Shown one piece after another: positions 42,683 to 52,279 of a stretch of 64,000 bases of DNA (positions are counted from its first letter, which is position 1; each line of letters begins with the position of its first letter). Source of the DNA: Bacilli bacterium (GTDB lineage Bacteria > Bacillota_I > Bacilli_A > RF39 > UBA660); the NCBI GenBank assembly GCA_017541885.1, contig JAFXYF010000013.1:23304-87303 (forward strand), read 5' to 3'. Both the position numbers and the translations under genes were made by a program. The notes beneath the pieces are model-generated. The model did not search any database. It was not told the DNA's origin and saw only the letters and a program-made list of their open reading frames with translations.

Positions 42683-44107
42683 CTAACCCTTTAATTCTTC
42701 TAATAAAATATCGTTGGCAAGTCTTGGATTTGCCTTACCTTTTGTCTCTTTCATAACTTGTCCCATTAAGAATTTTAATGCTCTATCATGACCATTCTTA
42801 AAGTCAGTTACACTTTCAGGATTATTCTTAATAATCTCTTTAATAACATTTCTGATTTCACTATCATCAGTAATGTTTTCAATTCCTTTTTCTTTCATTA
42901 TTTCAGAAATACTCTTATCACTTTCTAAGATAGTATCTAACATCTCTTTTAAGTTCTTACTAGTAATAGTTCCATCTTGATAAGATTTAACTAATTCTAG
43001 GAATCTTTCTTTTGTAAGAGTTGTTTCACTTAATTCTTTATCTTCTCTATTTAGATATGCTGAGATATCTCCTAATAATAAGTTTGACGCAATCTTAAAA
43101 TCTATATTTTCTTCAAGTAACTCATTAAAGAAATCACTTAATGGTCTATTTTGTACTAGTTTATTAGCATTAGCTTCTAATACACCTTTTTCAACATAGA
43201 TTTTTCTTCTTTCATCTGGAAGCATAGGAATCTTTTTCTTTGCTTCTTCAATCATTTCATCTGTAATAATTACAAATGGAATGTCTGGTTCTGGGAAATA
43301 ACGATAATCATTTCCAGTTTCTTTTACACGCATTAGTACTGTATCTTGTAATTTATCATCGAAACGTCTTGTTTGTGGTTTAAATGTTTCTCCAGCATCA
43401 TATAATTTTGCTTGACGTTCAATTTCTTTTTCAATACTTAATCCTACGTTTGAGATAGAACCAATATTTTTAATTTCTGCTTTTGTACCAAATGGATCAG
43501 AAACATTTTTACGAATAGATACATTTGCATCTGCTCTCATAGAACCTTCTTCCATTTTACAATCACTAATATCACTATAGAATAATAATTCTTTTAATTT
43601 TTCTAGATATAGTTTTGCTTCTGTACTACTTGCGATACAAGGTTTAGTAACTATCTCAATTAAAGGTACTCCTGCTCTATTGAAGTCTAGTAGTGTCTTA
43701 GTACCTCTATGAGCACTTTTACAAGTATCCTCTTCAATATGCATTTCTTCTATTTCAATTTTTTTCTTTTCTCCATTAACTTCAATTTCTACATAGCCAT
43801 CATATCCGATAGGAGTTCTAGCTTGTGTAATTTGATAGTTCTTTGGATTGTCTGGATAGAAATAATTCTTTCTATCGAAGAACATTTCTCTTCTAATATT
43901 ACAGTTTAAAACTGTTGCGGCACGGATTGCTAAGTTAATTACTTCTTCATTTAATGTAGGTAGTGTTCCAGGATATCCTAAGTCTACTACATTAGTTAAA
44001 GAGTTAGCCATTTGTCCATAACCATTTCTAGAGTTAGAGAATATTTTTGTCTTTGTTTTTAATTCTACGTGTACTTCTACACCTATTGTAGGAATATAGT
44101 TTGACAT
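42683..44107 (-). CDS. gatB: aspartyl/glutamyl-tRNA amidotransferase subunit B
   Basis: 474 residues, full length. Diagnostic stretches: IGVEVHVELKTKTKIFSN at the start, FYPDNPKNYQITQ, IEIEEMHIEEDTCKS, DFNRAGVPLIEIVT and YRYFPEPDIP. The C-terminal YqeY-like tail ends LMGQVMKETKGKANP. GatB holds the kinase site that activates Glu-tRNA(Gln) or Asp-tRNA(Asn) for transamidation. The ATG overlaps the gatA stop by one base (TAATG) with GGAGGTGAGAAA inside gatA. Last gene of the gatC-gatA-gatB operon. Confidence 0.98.
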   Translation of the reverse strand: MSNYIPTIGVEVHVELKTKTKIFSNSRNGYGQMANSLTNVVDLGYPGTLPTLNEEVINLAIRAATVLNCNIRREMFFDRKNYFYPDNPKNYQITQARTPIGYDGYVEIEVNGEKKKIEIEEMHIEEDTCKSAHRGTKTLLDFNRAGVPLIEIVTKPCIASSTEAKLYLEKLKELLFYSDISDCKMEEGSMRADANVSIRKNVSDPFGTKAEIKNIGSISNVGLSIEKEIERQAKLYDAGETFKPQTRRFDDKLQDTVLMRVKETGNDYRYFPEPDIPFVIITDEMIEEAKKKIPMLPDERRKIYVEKGVLEANANKLVQNRPLSDFFNELLEENIDFKIASNLLLGDISAYLNREDKELSETTLTKERFLELVKSYQDGTITSKNLKEMLDTILESDKSISEIMKEKGIENITDDSEIRNVIKEIIKNNPESVTDFKNGHDRALKFLMGQVMKETKGKANPRLANDILLEELKG

Positions 44108-45555
44108 TATTTCTCACCTCCAGGATTTAAATCTAGATTAAGTTCTTTTTCAATAAATGAACCTAATTGATACATTTTAGCTTCATCAAATGAATTACCA
44201 ATTATTTGCATACCTATTGGCATATGATCTTTATCAAATCCTACTGGGATATTCATTCCAGGAAGTCCAGCCATATTTGCAGGTATTACTAAGACATCAT
44301 CCATGAATGATTTTCTAGGATCATCCATTGGATCAGTTAAATCATAAGCTGTTGTTACTGAAGTTGGTCCAATAATTAAATCATATTTTTCAAATACTTT
44401 ATTGAATTCAGTTTTCATATCTTCTCTAATAGATAATGCTTTGTTGTAATAAATCTTAGCATTTTCTCCACTTAGTAAATATGAACCTACCATAATTCTT
44501 CTTTTTACTTCTTCTCCAAAACCTTGTCCTCTAGTTTCTAGATAGATATCTTCAATTTTATTTACATTTTCAGCTTGGAATCCATATCTAATACCGTCAA
44601 ATCTTGCTAAGTTAGAACTTGCTTCTCCCATTGCAATAATCTGATATAGAATCATTGCATGTTCAAGATACTTAACATCAATATAATCAACTGTTGCTCC
44701 ATTAGATTCTAATAATTTAATAGTATCTTTTATTTTATCTTTTACTTCAGTTGATACTACATCACCCATTAAGTAATTTGGAACAGCAATCTTCATTCCT
44801 TTAATATCTTTTCCAATTAATCTTGTGAAGTCTTCTTCATCTTTCTTAGCTGAAGTTAAATCTTTTGGATCTCTTCCAACTAAGGCATTTAGAAGTACTG
44901 CATTTTCATATACATTCTTAGTCATTGGTCCCATTTGGTCTAAGCTTGAACCAAAGGCAATTAAACCATATCTAGATATTCTTCCATAAGTTGGTTTCAT
45001 ACCTACGATACCTGTATAAGATGCTGGCTGACGAATTGATCCGCCAGTATCTGATCCTATTGCAAATAATACATCTCTTGCTGAGATAGTTGCTGCAGAT
45101 CCACCTGATGATCCTCCACAGATCTTATTCTTATTCCAAGGATTCTTTGGAGCTCCAAAGTAACTTGTTCTTGAACTTGACCCCATAGCAAACTCATCCA
45201 TATTAGTTTTACCAATAATAATCATGTGTTTACTCTTAATCTTTTCAATTATAGTTGCATCATAAATTGGTACGAAGTTCTCTAAGATATGAGATGCACA
45301 AGTTGTACGTATTCCATTTGTACAAATATTATCTTTAATGGCAATAGGTAGACCAAATAAAATATTATCTACTTCTTTTCCTTCTAATTCTTTGGCTTCT
45401 TTAATTGCTTCTTCTTTGCATAAAGTGATATAAGCATTTAATTCTTTATTCTTTTCAATATTATCAAAAGCTTCTTCTACTAAATCAATTGGTTTAATCT
45501 TTCCACTCTTTAGTAATTCATGAATCTCTTCAATATTCTTATCTAAATATCTCAT
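44107..45555 (-). CDS. gatA: aspartyl/glutamyl-tRNA amidotransferase subunit A
   Basis: 482 residues from ATG 45555 (MRYLDKNIEE) with AAGGTGCTTAAG upstream; the longer frame to 45579 lies inside gatC. The amidase-signature triad is clear: Lys74 in LPIAIKDNICT, cis-Ser149 in GGSSGGSAA, nucleophile Ser173 in GSDTGGSIRQPA. GatA releases ammonia from glutamine for transfer to the tRNA-bound acid by GatB. Starts 1 base after the gatC stop. Confidence 0.98.
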   Translation of the reverse strand: MRYLDKNIEEIHELLKSGKIKPIDLVEEAFDNIEKNKELNAYITLCKEEAIKEAKELEGKEVDNILFGLPIAIKDNICTNGIRTTCASHILENFVPIYDATIIEKIKSKHMIIIGKTNMDEFAMGSSSRTSYFGAPKNPWNKNKICGGSSGGSAATISARDVLFAIGSDTGGSIRQPASYTGIVGMKPTYGRISRYGLIAFGSSLDQMGPMTKNVYENAVLLNALVGRDPKDLTSAKKDEEDFTRLIGKDIKGMKIAVPNYLMGDVVSTEVKDKIKDTIKLLESNGATVDYIDVKYLEHAMILYQIIAMGEASSNLARFDGIRYGFQAENVNKIEDIYLETRGQGFGEEVKRRIMVGSYLLSGENAKIYYNKALSIREDMKTEFNKVFEKYDLIIGPTSVTTAYDLTDPMDDPRKSFMDDVLVIPANMAGLPGMNIPVGFDKDHMPIGMQIIGNSFDEAKMYQLGSFIEKELNLDLNPGGEK

Positions 45556-45556
45556 C

Positions 45557-45865
45557 TTAAGCACCTTCACTTTCCCCAATAACTACAGGTACTTCAATGT
45601 AGTTACCAGCATGTCTAGGAGCATTTTCTATTACTTGTTTTGGATCTAACATTTCTCCTTCAGTATCAGGTCTTAATTCAGTATTCCCATCCCAACAAGC
45701 AATTAAGATATCATCGTCATATCCCTTTACTTCATTAATCTTTTCTACATCATTTAATAATTTTTTTAATTCAATTTGGTATTTTTCAATCTCTTGTTCT
45801 GTTAATTTAATTCTTGCTAAATTAGCAACATGTAATACTTCTTCTCTTGTAAGTTTCTCTTCCAT
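45557..45865 (-). CDS. gatC: aspartyl/glutamyl-tRNA amidotransferase subunit C
   Basis: 102 residues from ATG 45865 (MEEKLTREEV), with AAGGAGTG upstream. HVANLARIKLTEQEIEKY and LRPDTEGEM with a C-terminal NAPRHAGNYIEVP are standard GatC. It clamps GatA to GatB. First gene of the gatCAB operon, with an extended -10 at 45894-45899. Confidence 0.97.
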   Translation of the reverse strand: MEEKLTREEVLHVANLARIKLTEQEIEKYQIELKKLLNDVEKINEVKGYDDDILIACWDGNTELRPDTEGEMLDPKQVIENAPRHAGNYIEVPVVIGESEGA

Positions 45866-45893
45866 GAAAAACACTCCTTCCATAACTCAATTT

Positions 45894-45899
45894 ATTATA
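45894..45899 (-). promoter_or_regulatory. extended -10 promoter of gatCAB
   Basis: TGG-TATAAT on the minus strand, 28 bases before ATG 45865; weak T-rich -35. Confidence 0.5.
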
Positions 45900-45920
45900 C
45901 CATATTTCCTATATAAATAA

Positions 45921-45951
45921 AAAGAAAAAGAAGAGTAATTCTCTTCTTTTT
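45921..45951 (-). terminator. intrinsic terminator of surface paralogue 2
   Basis: Eleven-bp stem (45925-45935 with 45941-45951), 5-base loop, A-rich flank giving T-rich RNA end; TAA stop (45953-45951) at the stem base. Confidence 0.85.
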
Positions 45952-47225
45952 TAACCTAATCTAAATGCTGGTGAAGATCCAATTTGATAGTTGTCAGAAA
46001 AGTTAGAAGTTATTGATCCATCTTTATAAACATCTAAAAAACTTTGGTTACTAGTTGTATCTGCTGAACGAAGCCACCAACTTTTGCTAACTGAGTCAAG
46101 TGTCTTTTTTGCTGGAGCTTTATTTGTTAATGAAGTGTTTGTTATAGAATAGTAGTCAAGCTGCCTTGTTTCTGATGTACTTACATTATCATATAGTTCT
46201 CCACCATGCGTGTCTGTTCCATAAATCTCAACCATAGATAAATAGTATATTTTATCATATGTAATAAAATTATTAGGATCATCAGGTCCATGCCCAGATA
46301 TAACTCTAGTTGTTAACATATTTGATCTTACTGGTTCTGGGAAAAGGTTTAGTAAATATCCACTAAAGCCAGAATATGTGCTTGTCATTGGAAATCCACC
46401 AACATTTGTATATACTTCGGGCATAGTTAATCTAGATGTCCACATTATATTTGCAAATTCTATTACAAATCCGCATGCTGTTTGAGAAAAATTTTGATTG
46501 TTACATTCGTTTGGAGTAGAAATGTTCGAAATTCTAACAGTATGTGTTCCTCTATCGCCCATTTCTATTTCTTTTGTCATTCCGACTTGATAATACTTTG
46601 GTATTATTCCTGTTTTTACATTACTTATAACTGTATCCCAGGAATCTGTTCCAAATGAATGTGCTACTGTTGCATTAGAATCTGCTTGAACATATGTAAT
46701 TGATACAGATAGACTTAATGACTGTGCTGTTGAAGGTAGTTCGCTCGGATCAATATCATTTCTATAAGCCACTCTTACTTTATATGTATCGGCACTATTA
46801 GCAGCTAATAAATGATTTTGCTCAATTGTTTGTCCCGATAAATATGTAACACTATAGTCTAAATATGCTGGTAGCGTTGTAATTACTACATTGTTAAGTT
46901 TAGATGTAATTGTATCTACCATTGCATCTATTGTTCCATCGTTTACTGCATCAATTGCAAATTCGTAGAAATCTCCAGGTTCTTTTAATCTAACATGATA
47001 AGTTACAGTTGTTTCACTAGAATCTATAGTTGGAGCAGTAATAACTTGATCTCCTGTTACAGATCCATCTATCACTTGAATATTATCCCAGTGAACATCC
47101 CAACTATTACTATCTACATCTGTGGTTCCATTAATAGATAAAGTTGTAGATAGATAAGCATAACCTATACCCATAGCGAGTATCATCATTACAATTATTA
47201 ATGATAACGACTTTTTCCTTCTCAT
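45951..47225 (-). CDS. surface protein, paralogue 2, with DUF6273-like C-terminal domain
   Basis: 424 residues from ATG 47225 (MRRKKSLSLII) with AGGAAGTGATT upstream. The shared N-terminal module (1 to about 190) has GYAYLSTTLSINGTTD, VRLKEPGDFYEFAIDAVN and GTIDAMVD. It closely matches the modules at 35097 and 52280. The C-terminal half (about 205-424) reads as a DUF6273-type domain, with the closing pattern WWLRSADTTSN...DGS...SPAFRLG. A cysteine pair is present (NECNNQNFSQTACG). The shared start suggests anchoring or assembly outside the membrane, with the variable end as the functional head (inference). Confidence 0.75.
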   Translation of the reverse strand: MRRKKSLSLIIVMMILAMGIGYAYLSTTLSINGTTDVDSNSWDVHWDNIQVIDGSVTGDQVITAPTIDSSETTVTYHVRLKEPGDFYEFAIDAVNDGTIDAMVDTITSKLNNVVITTLPAYLDYSVTYLSGQTIEQNHLLAANSADTYKVRVAYRNDIDPSELPSTAQSLSLSVSITYVQADSNATVAHSFGTDSWDTVISNVKTGIIPKYYQVGMTKEIEMGDRGTHTVRISNISTPNECNNQNFSQTACGFVIEFANIMWTSRLTMPEVYTNVGGFPMTSTYSGFSGYLLNLFPEPVRSNMLTTRVISGHGPDDPNNFITYDKIYYLSMVEIYGTDTHGGELYDNVSTSETRQLDYYSITNTSLTNKAPAKKTLDSVSKSWWLRSADTTSNQSFLDVYKDGSITSNFSDNYQIGSSPAFRLG

Positions 47226-47249
47226 GGAATCACTTCCTACTCTATGTTC

Positions 47250-47255
47250 ATTATA
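47250..47255 (-). promoter_or_regulatory. -10 element of surface paralogue 2
   Basis: TATAAT on the minus strand, 25 bases before ATG 47225; the -35 position lies in the loop of the adjoining terminator and is weak (TAGCAA). Confidence 0.4.
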
Positions 47256-47260
47256 CAATA

Positions 47261-47286
47261 AAAAAAAGAGTATTGCTACTCTTTTT
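47261..47286 (-). terminator. intrinsic terminator of the 47285 gene
   Basis: Ten-bp stem (47263-47272 with 47277-47286), TTGC loop, T-run; TAA stop (47287-47285) at the stem base. Confidence 0.82.
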
Positions 47287-48124
47287 ATTGTTCTGAGAAA
47301 CAGTTATCTAAATAGATAGTTGGAATTCTATTTTCAGCTTTTGGATCATATCCAATCATTGTACCCATTGCAGAAACTTCATATTTTGGTTCAAGAATAC
47401 TTAAACTTTCTTGATCAGTTTCCATATTACATACTACATCGATTGAGTATTTTCCACCTTCATCTTCATATGCTAAAACTATTCTATTATTTTCTTTATC
47501 TACTTCTTTTAATGTACCAGTTACAACTAATAATTGTTTCATATATTTAGCATATGAATCTTTTTCACTCATATTAAATTCAATTGCAAGATCTATGATT
47601 TCTGAATAGATTGGTTCTACATTATACTTTAATGCCCATGAACCAATTTCCATATCACGTCTACCTTGAACTTGATGATATTTAATTACTTTATAACCTA
47701 AACCATAATATTCTTTTGTTCCACCATCATCATATGTATGCATTGGAATTGCGAAGAATGGTCCTTTTTCAAATTTAGTTACACATACGACATCGATTAT
47801 TGCTAGTAGGATTAAAATACATACTACTGCAGCAACTATTTTAAGAATTTTCTTTGTACGATTAGAATCATATTCTTCTTTCTTTTCTTCTACAAAGTCA
47901 TCTTCTATTTCGTATTCTTCTAAATCATCATCTTTTAATTCTTCATGAAGTATTTTTTCATTTGCTTTACGAATACGTTTTTCTTCTTTCTCTTTAGCAA
48001 TTTCTTCTTCAAGTTCTTCATTCATATAAGAATCTACTAATTCTTGTTCTAAATCAGTTTCATCTTGATATTCTTCTAATTTTATTTCTTCTGCTTGTTT
48101 TTTCTTGTTATTTTTCTTTGCCAT
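47285..48124 (-). CDS. single-pass membrane protein with acidic cytoplasmic region and outer OB-like domain
   Basis: 279 residues. Residues 1-88 are highly charged (Glu/Lys/Asp) and likely coiled coil in the cytoplasm. A membrane segment at about 91-111 is followed by an outer domain. That domain contains IPMHTYDDGGTKEYYGLGYKV and, near the end, a beta-rich stretch (TGTLKEVDKENNRIVLAYED) that might be an OB fold. I know no function. GAGGTGAAACT precedes ATG 48124 and a near-consensus promoter is at 48151-48179, right after ligA. Confidence 0.75.
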   Translation of the reverse strand: MAKKNNKKKQAEEIKLEEYQDETDLEQELVDSYMNEELEEEIAKEKEEKRIRKANEKILHEELKDDDLEEYEIEDDFVEEKKEEYDSNRTKKILKIVAAVVCILILLAIIDVVCVTKFEKGPFFAIPMHTYDDGGTKEYYGLGYKVIKYHQVQGRRDMEIGSWALKYNVEPIYSEIIDLAIEFNMSEKDSYAKYMKQLLVVTGTLKEVDKENNRIVLAYEDEGGKYSIDVVCNMETDQESLSILEPKYEVSAMGTMIGYDPKAENRIPTIYLDNCFSEQ

Positions 48125-48150
48125 AGTTTCACCTCTTTTTTTCTGGTCAT

Positions 48151-48179
48151 ATTATAACATATTAAGGGTTATCTTGCAA
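48151..48179 (-). promoter_or_regulatory. promoter of the 47285-48124 gene
   Basis: TTGCAA (48174-48179), 17-base spacer, TGT-TATAAT (48151-48156) on the minus strand. No terminator for ligA is visible here. Confidence 0.75.
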
Positions 48180-48182
48180 ACA

Positions 48183-50213
<2,031 letters not shown>

Positions 50214-51188
50214 TTACTTTTGATAAGTTTCTTCTGTTGGAGTAAACTCATATAAGTCACTTGATTTACCTTGATCAACTAATAAGAATGAGTTTCCATC
50301 TTTCTTAACAACAGTCTCTTCACTCCATAAATTATTCTTTTTATATTCTATTACTTTAATGGCATATTCTATATCAAATTGTTCATCTGATAATTTACCA
50401 TCTTGATAATCTTTTTCTAGTTTTGCTTCGTTTATTTTTGCTATTTCTAAGACGATTGATCTTATTTCTCTACTTGTGAAGAATGGATCTTCTATTTTAT
50501 CAATTAAGAATAATAATTTAAATATATCTTTTCTTTTTGCATACTTTTCTAAGTCTTTAACAAGTTCTCCAATATTTGCATCAAAGTAGTATTTTTCCAT
50601 TCTTTTAGATCCTACTACATTTTCTATACCTTTAGCAAAGAATACTTTATAGTCATCTGTATTAGTATATTTCATACCTTTAGTAAAGTATTTTTCTGCA
50701 AGATACTCAGTATAGCCTTCATTTAATTGTAAACCGATATATCCTGGAATTTCTAATCCTGTAATTGTTCCATGATCTGTTTCTTTAGTACTTGCCATAT
50801 GTAGTAATTCATGCATTAGAGTTTCCCATTTTTCAAATGGTATTTCTCTATCTTCATATTTATTTAATAATATTTGATTAGTTGCATTATCATAACTACC
50901 TAATGAAATAAATTTTTGTACTTTTACTGTTTCTCCGATTTCTTCTACTATTTTTAGACTATTTACTCTAGAAATCATTTCTGCTGTTTGTTTTGTTGAA
51001 AAGTTTTCTTTAAAGATAGATACAAACTTTTTAACTGTTGGTTTTGCTTCTTCACTTATATGACTTAAATTTAATCTTTCTTTTCTTGTTCCTTTTCTAC
51101 TAGCATCAATTACTTCTTGTAATCTATCATCTAACCCTCTGGATAATAGCATAAACATTAACTTATCTGTTACCCTATTTAGTTCCAT
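50214..51188 (-). CDS. predicted cytoplasmic zinc metalloprotease-like protein
   Basis: 324 residues without signal or membrane segment. MHELLHMAS carries an HExxH zinc site (His126, Glu127, His130), and NEGYTEYLAEKY about 27 residues later supplies the third ligand Glu157 or Glu161, the gluzincin arrangement. The rest is helical and charged. I do not recognise a named family. GGGGGAT precedes ATG 51188. Single-gene unit upstream of ligA. Proteolytic activity is inferred from the motif alone. Confidence 0.75.
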   Translation of the reverse strand: MELNRVTDKLMFMLLSRGLDDRLQEVIDASRKGTRKERLNLSHISEEAKPTVKKFVSIFKENFSTKQTAEMISRVNSLKIVEEIGETVKVQKFISLGSYDNATNQILLNKYEDREIPFEKWETLMHELLHMASTKETDHGTITGLEIPGYIGLQLNEGYTEYLAEKYFTKGMKYTNTDDYKVFFAKGIENVVGSKRMEKYYFDANIGELVKDLEKYAKRKDIFKLLFLIDKIEDPFFTSREIRSIVLEIAKINEAKLEKDYQDGKLSDEQFDIEYAIKVIEYKKNNLWSEETVVKKDGNSFLLVDQGKSSDLYEFTPTEETYQK

Positions 51189-51217
51189 ATAGATCCCCCT
51201 CTTTTTTACGGCTCTAT

Positions 51218-51246
51218 ATTATACCACAAAATAAAAAAGTAGGCAA
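51218..51246 (-). promoter_or_regulatory. promoter of the metalloprotease-like gene, -35 inside a terminator
   Basis: TTGCCT (51241-51246), 17-base spacer, TGG-TATAAT (51218-51223) on the minus strand. The -35 lies in the loop/stem of the 51231-51255 terminator. Confidence 0.68.
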
Positions 51247-51255
51247 GCCTACTTT
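51231..51255 (-). terminator. intrinsic terminator of the nucleotidyltransferase gene
   Basis: Eight-bp stem (51236-51243 with 51248-51255), CAAG loop, T-run on the minus strand. Confidence 0.85.
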
Positions 51256-51260
51256 CTATT

Positions 51261-52184
51261 TTATCCCCATAAATGGTTTGGATATTCTCCAGAATCTACT
51301 AGTCCTTTTAGAGCTTGTTTTACGCTATCTGCATCTTCTTTGTATGTTACTCCATACCATGTAGCTGTTGTTTTTAATACTTCTGCAGTAGCATAGTTTT
51401 CTTCAATAGTTTTAAATAAGATATCTGGAATTAAATATTCACATTTTTCTAAGTTATCTTTATTATTTTCTAAGAATTCTAAGAAGTGATCTTCAATATA
51501 TGTAAAGATACTAGGAGTAAATAATAACATATTCATAGATACTGTATCATCTTCTGCAACTTCAAATTCTGGTAATGTTTCATCTAATGGTTTAGCCATT
51601 ATCTTACCACTTTCTACTCTTCCTACAGAACTTTCAGTAATCTTCTTTAAAGTAGATCCTTCTACTTCACATACTCCTCTTTTAACTGTTCCATTTTCTG
51701 TAATAGTATTTTTTACAAGATATCCTACCATTCCATATGGATATGGTTTTTCATCTTTAACTGCTTTTAAGAATTCTGCTCCTTTTACAAATGCATCTCT
51801 TCCATAGAAGTCATCTGCATTAATGATCATGAATGGTTCATGAACATTGTTCTTACAACATAAAATTGCATGAGCTGTTCCTAAAGGCTTTTGTCTATCT
51901 TTTAATAGATCTTTGTATACTCCAGGAACATTATCATTTTTTTGGAAACAATATTCTACATGGATATGAGGTTCTACTCTAGCTCCAATTGTTTCTTTGA
52001 AAATATCATAATTTTCCTCTTTGATTAAGAACACGATTTTTGTAAATCCTGCTTTAATCGCATCATATACTGAATAGTCTATAATAAATTCATCATTAGG
52101 TCCTAATGGTGTAATTTGTTTTAGACCTCCAAATCTACTACCCATACCGGCAGCTAAAATAACTAATGTTATATCTTTATTCAT
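51261..52184 (-). CDS. sugar-phosphate nucleotidyltransferase
   Basis: 307 residues. LAAGMGSRFGGLKQITPLG is the GxGxRxxxxK-type nucleotide-binding loop and MIINADDFYG the metal-binding region of the sugar-1-phosphate nucleotidyltransferases. The overall form is that of the stand-alone enzymes often listed as UTP-glucose-1-phosphate or generic hexose-1-phosphate uridylyltransferases, but MITPLGPND and the long C-terminal part differ from classical GalU. It should supply an activated sugar for wall glycans; the exact sugar is unknown. AGGAGGATTTT precedes ATG 52184, with TGC-TATAAT at 52219-52224. Confidence 0.85.
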   Translation of the reverse strand: MNKDITLVILAAGMGSRFGGLKQITPLGPNDEFIIDYSVYDAIKAGFTKIVFLIKEENYDIFKETIGARVEPHIHVEYCFQKNDNVPGVYKDLLKDRQKPLGTAHAILCCKNNVHEPFMIINADDFYGRDAFVKGAEFLKAVKDEKPYPYGMVGYLVKNTITENGTVKRGVCEVEGSTLKKITESSVGRVESGKIMAKPLDETLPEFEVAEDDTVSMNMLLFTPSIFTYIEDHFLEFLENNKDNLEKCEYLIPDILFKTIEENYATAEVLKTTATWYGVTYKEDADSVKQALKGLVDSGEYPNHLWG

Positions 52185-52218
52185 TAATTAAAATCCTCCT
52201 AACAATTAATGTAAGTCT

Positions 52219-52224
52219 ATTATA
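52219..52224 (-). promoter_or_regulatory. extended -10 promoter of the nucleotidyltransferase gene
   Basis: TGC-TATAAT on the minus strand, 34 bases before ATG 52184; weak -35. Confidence 0.5.
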
Positions 52225-52250
52225 GCATACTTTGTTATTTTTAAAAAATA

Positions 52251-52278
52251 AAAAGAGAGATACATAATATCTCTCTTT
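52251..52278 (-). terminator. intrinsic terminator of surface paralogue 3
   Basis: Eleven-bp stem (52252-52262 with 52268-52278), CATAA loop, T-run on the minus strand; TAA stop (52282-52280) follows. Confidence 0.85.
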
Positions 52279-52279
52279 A

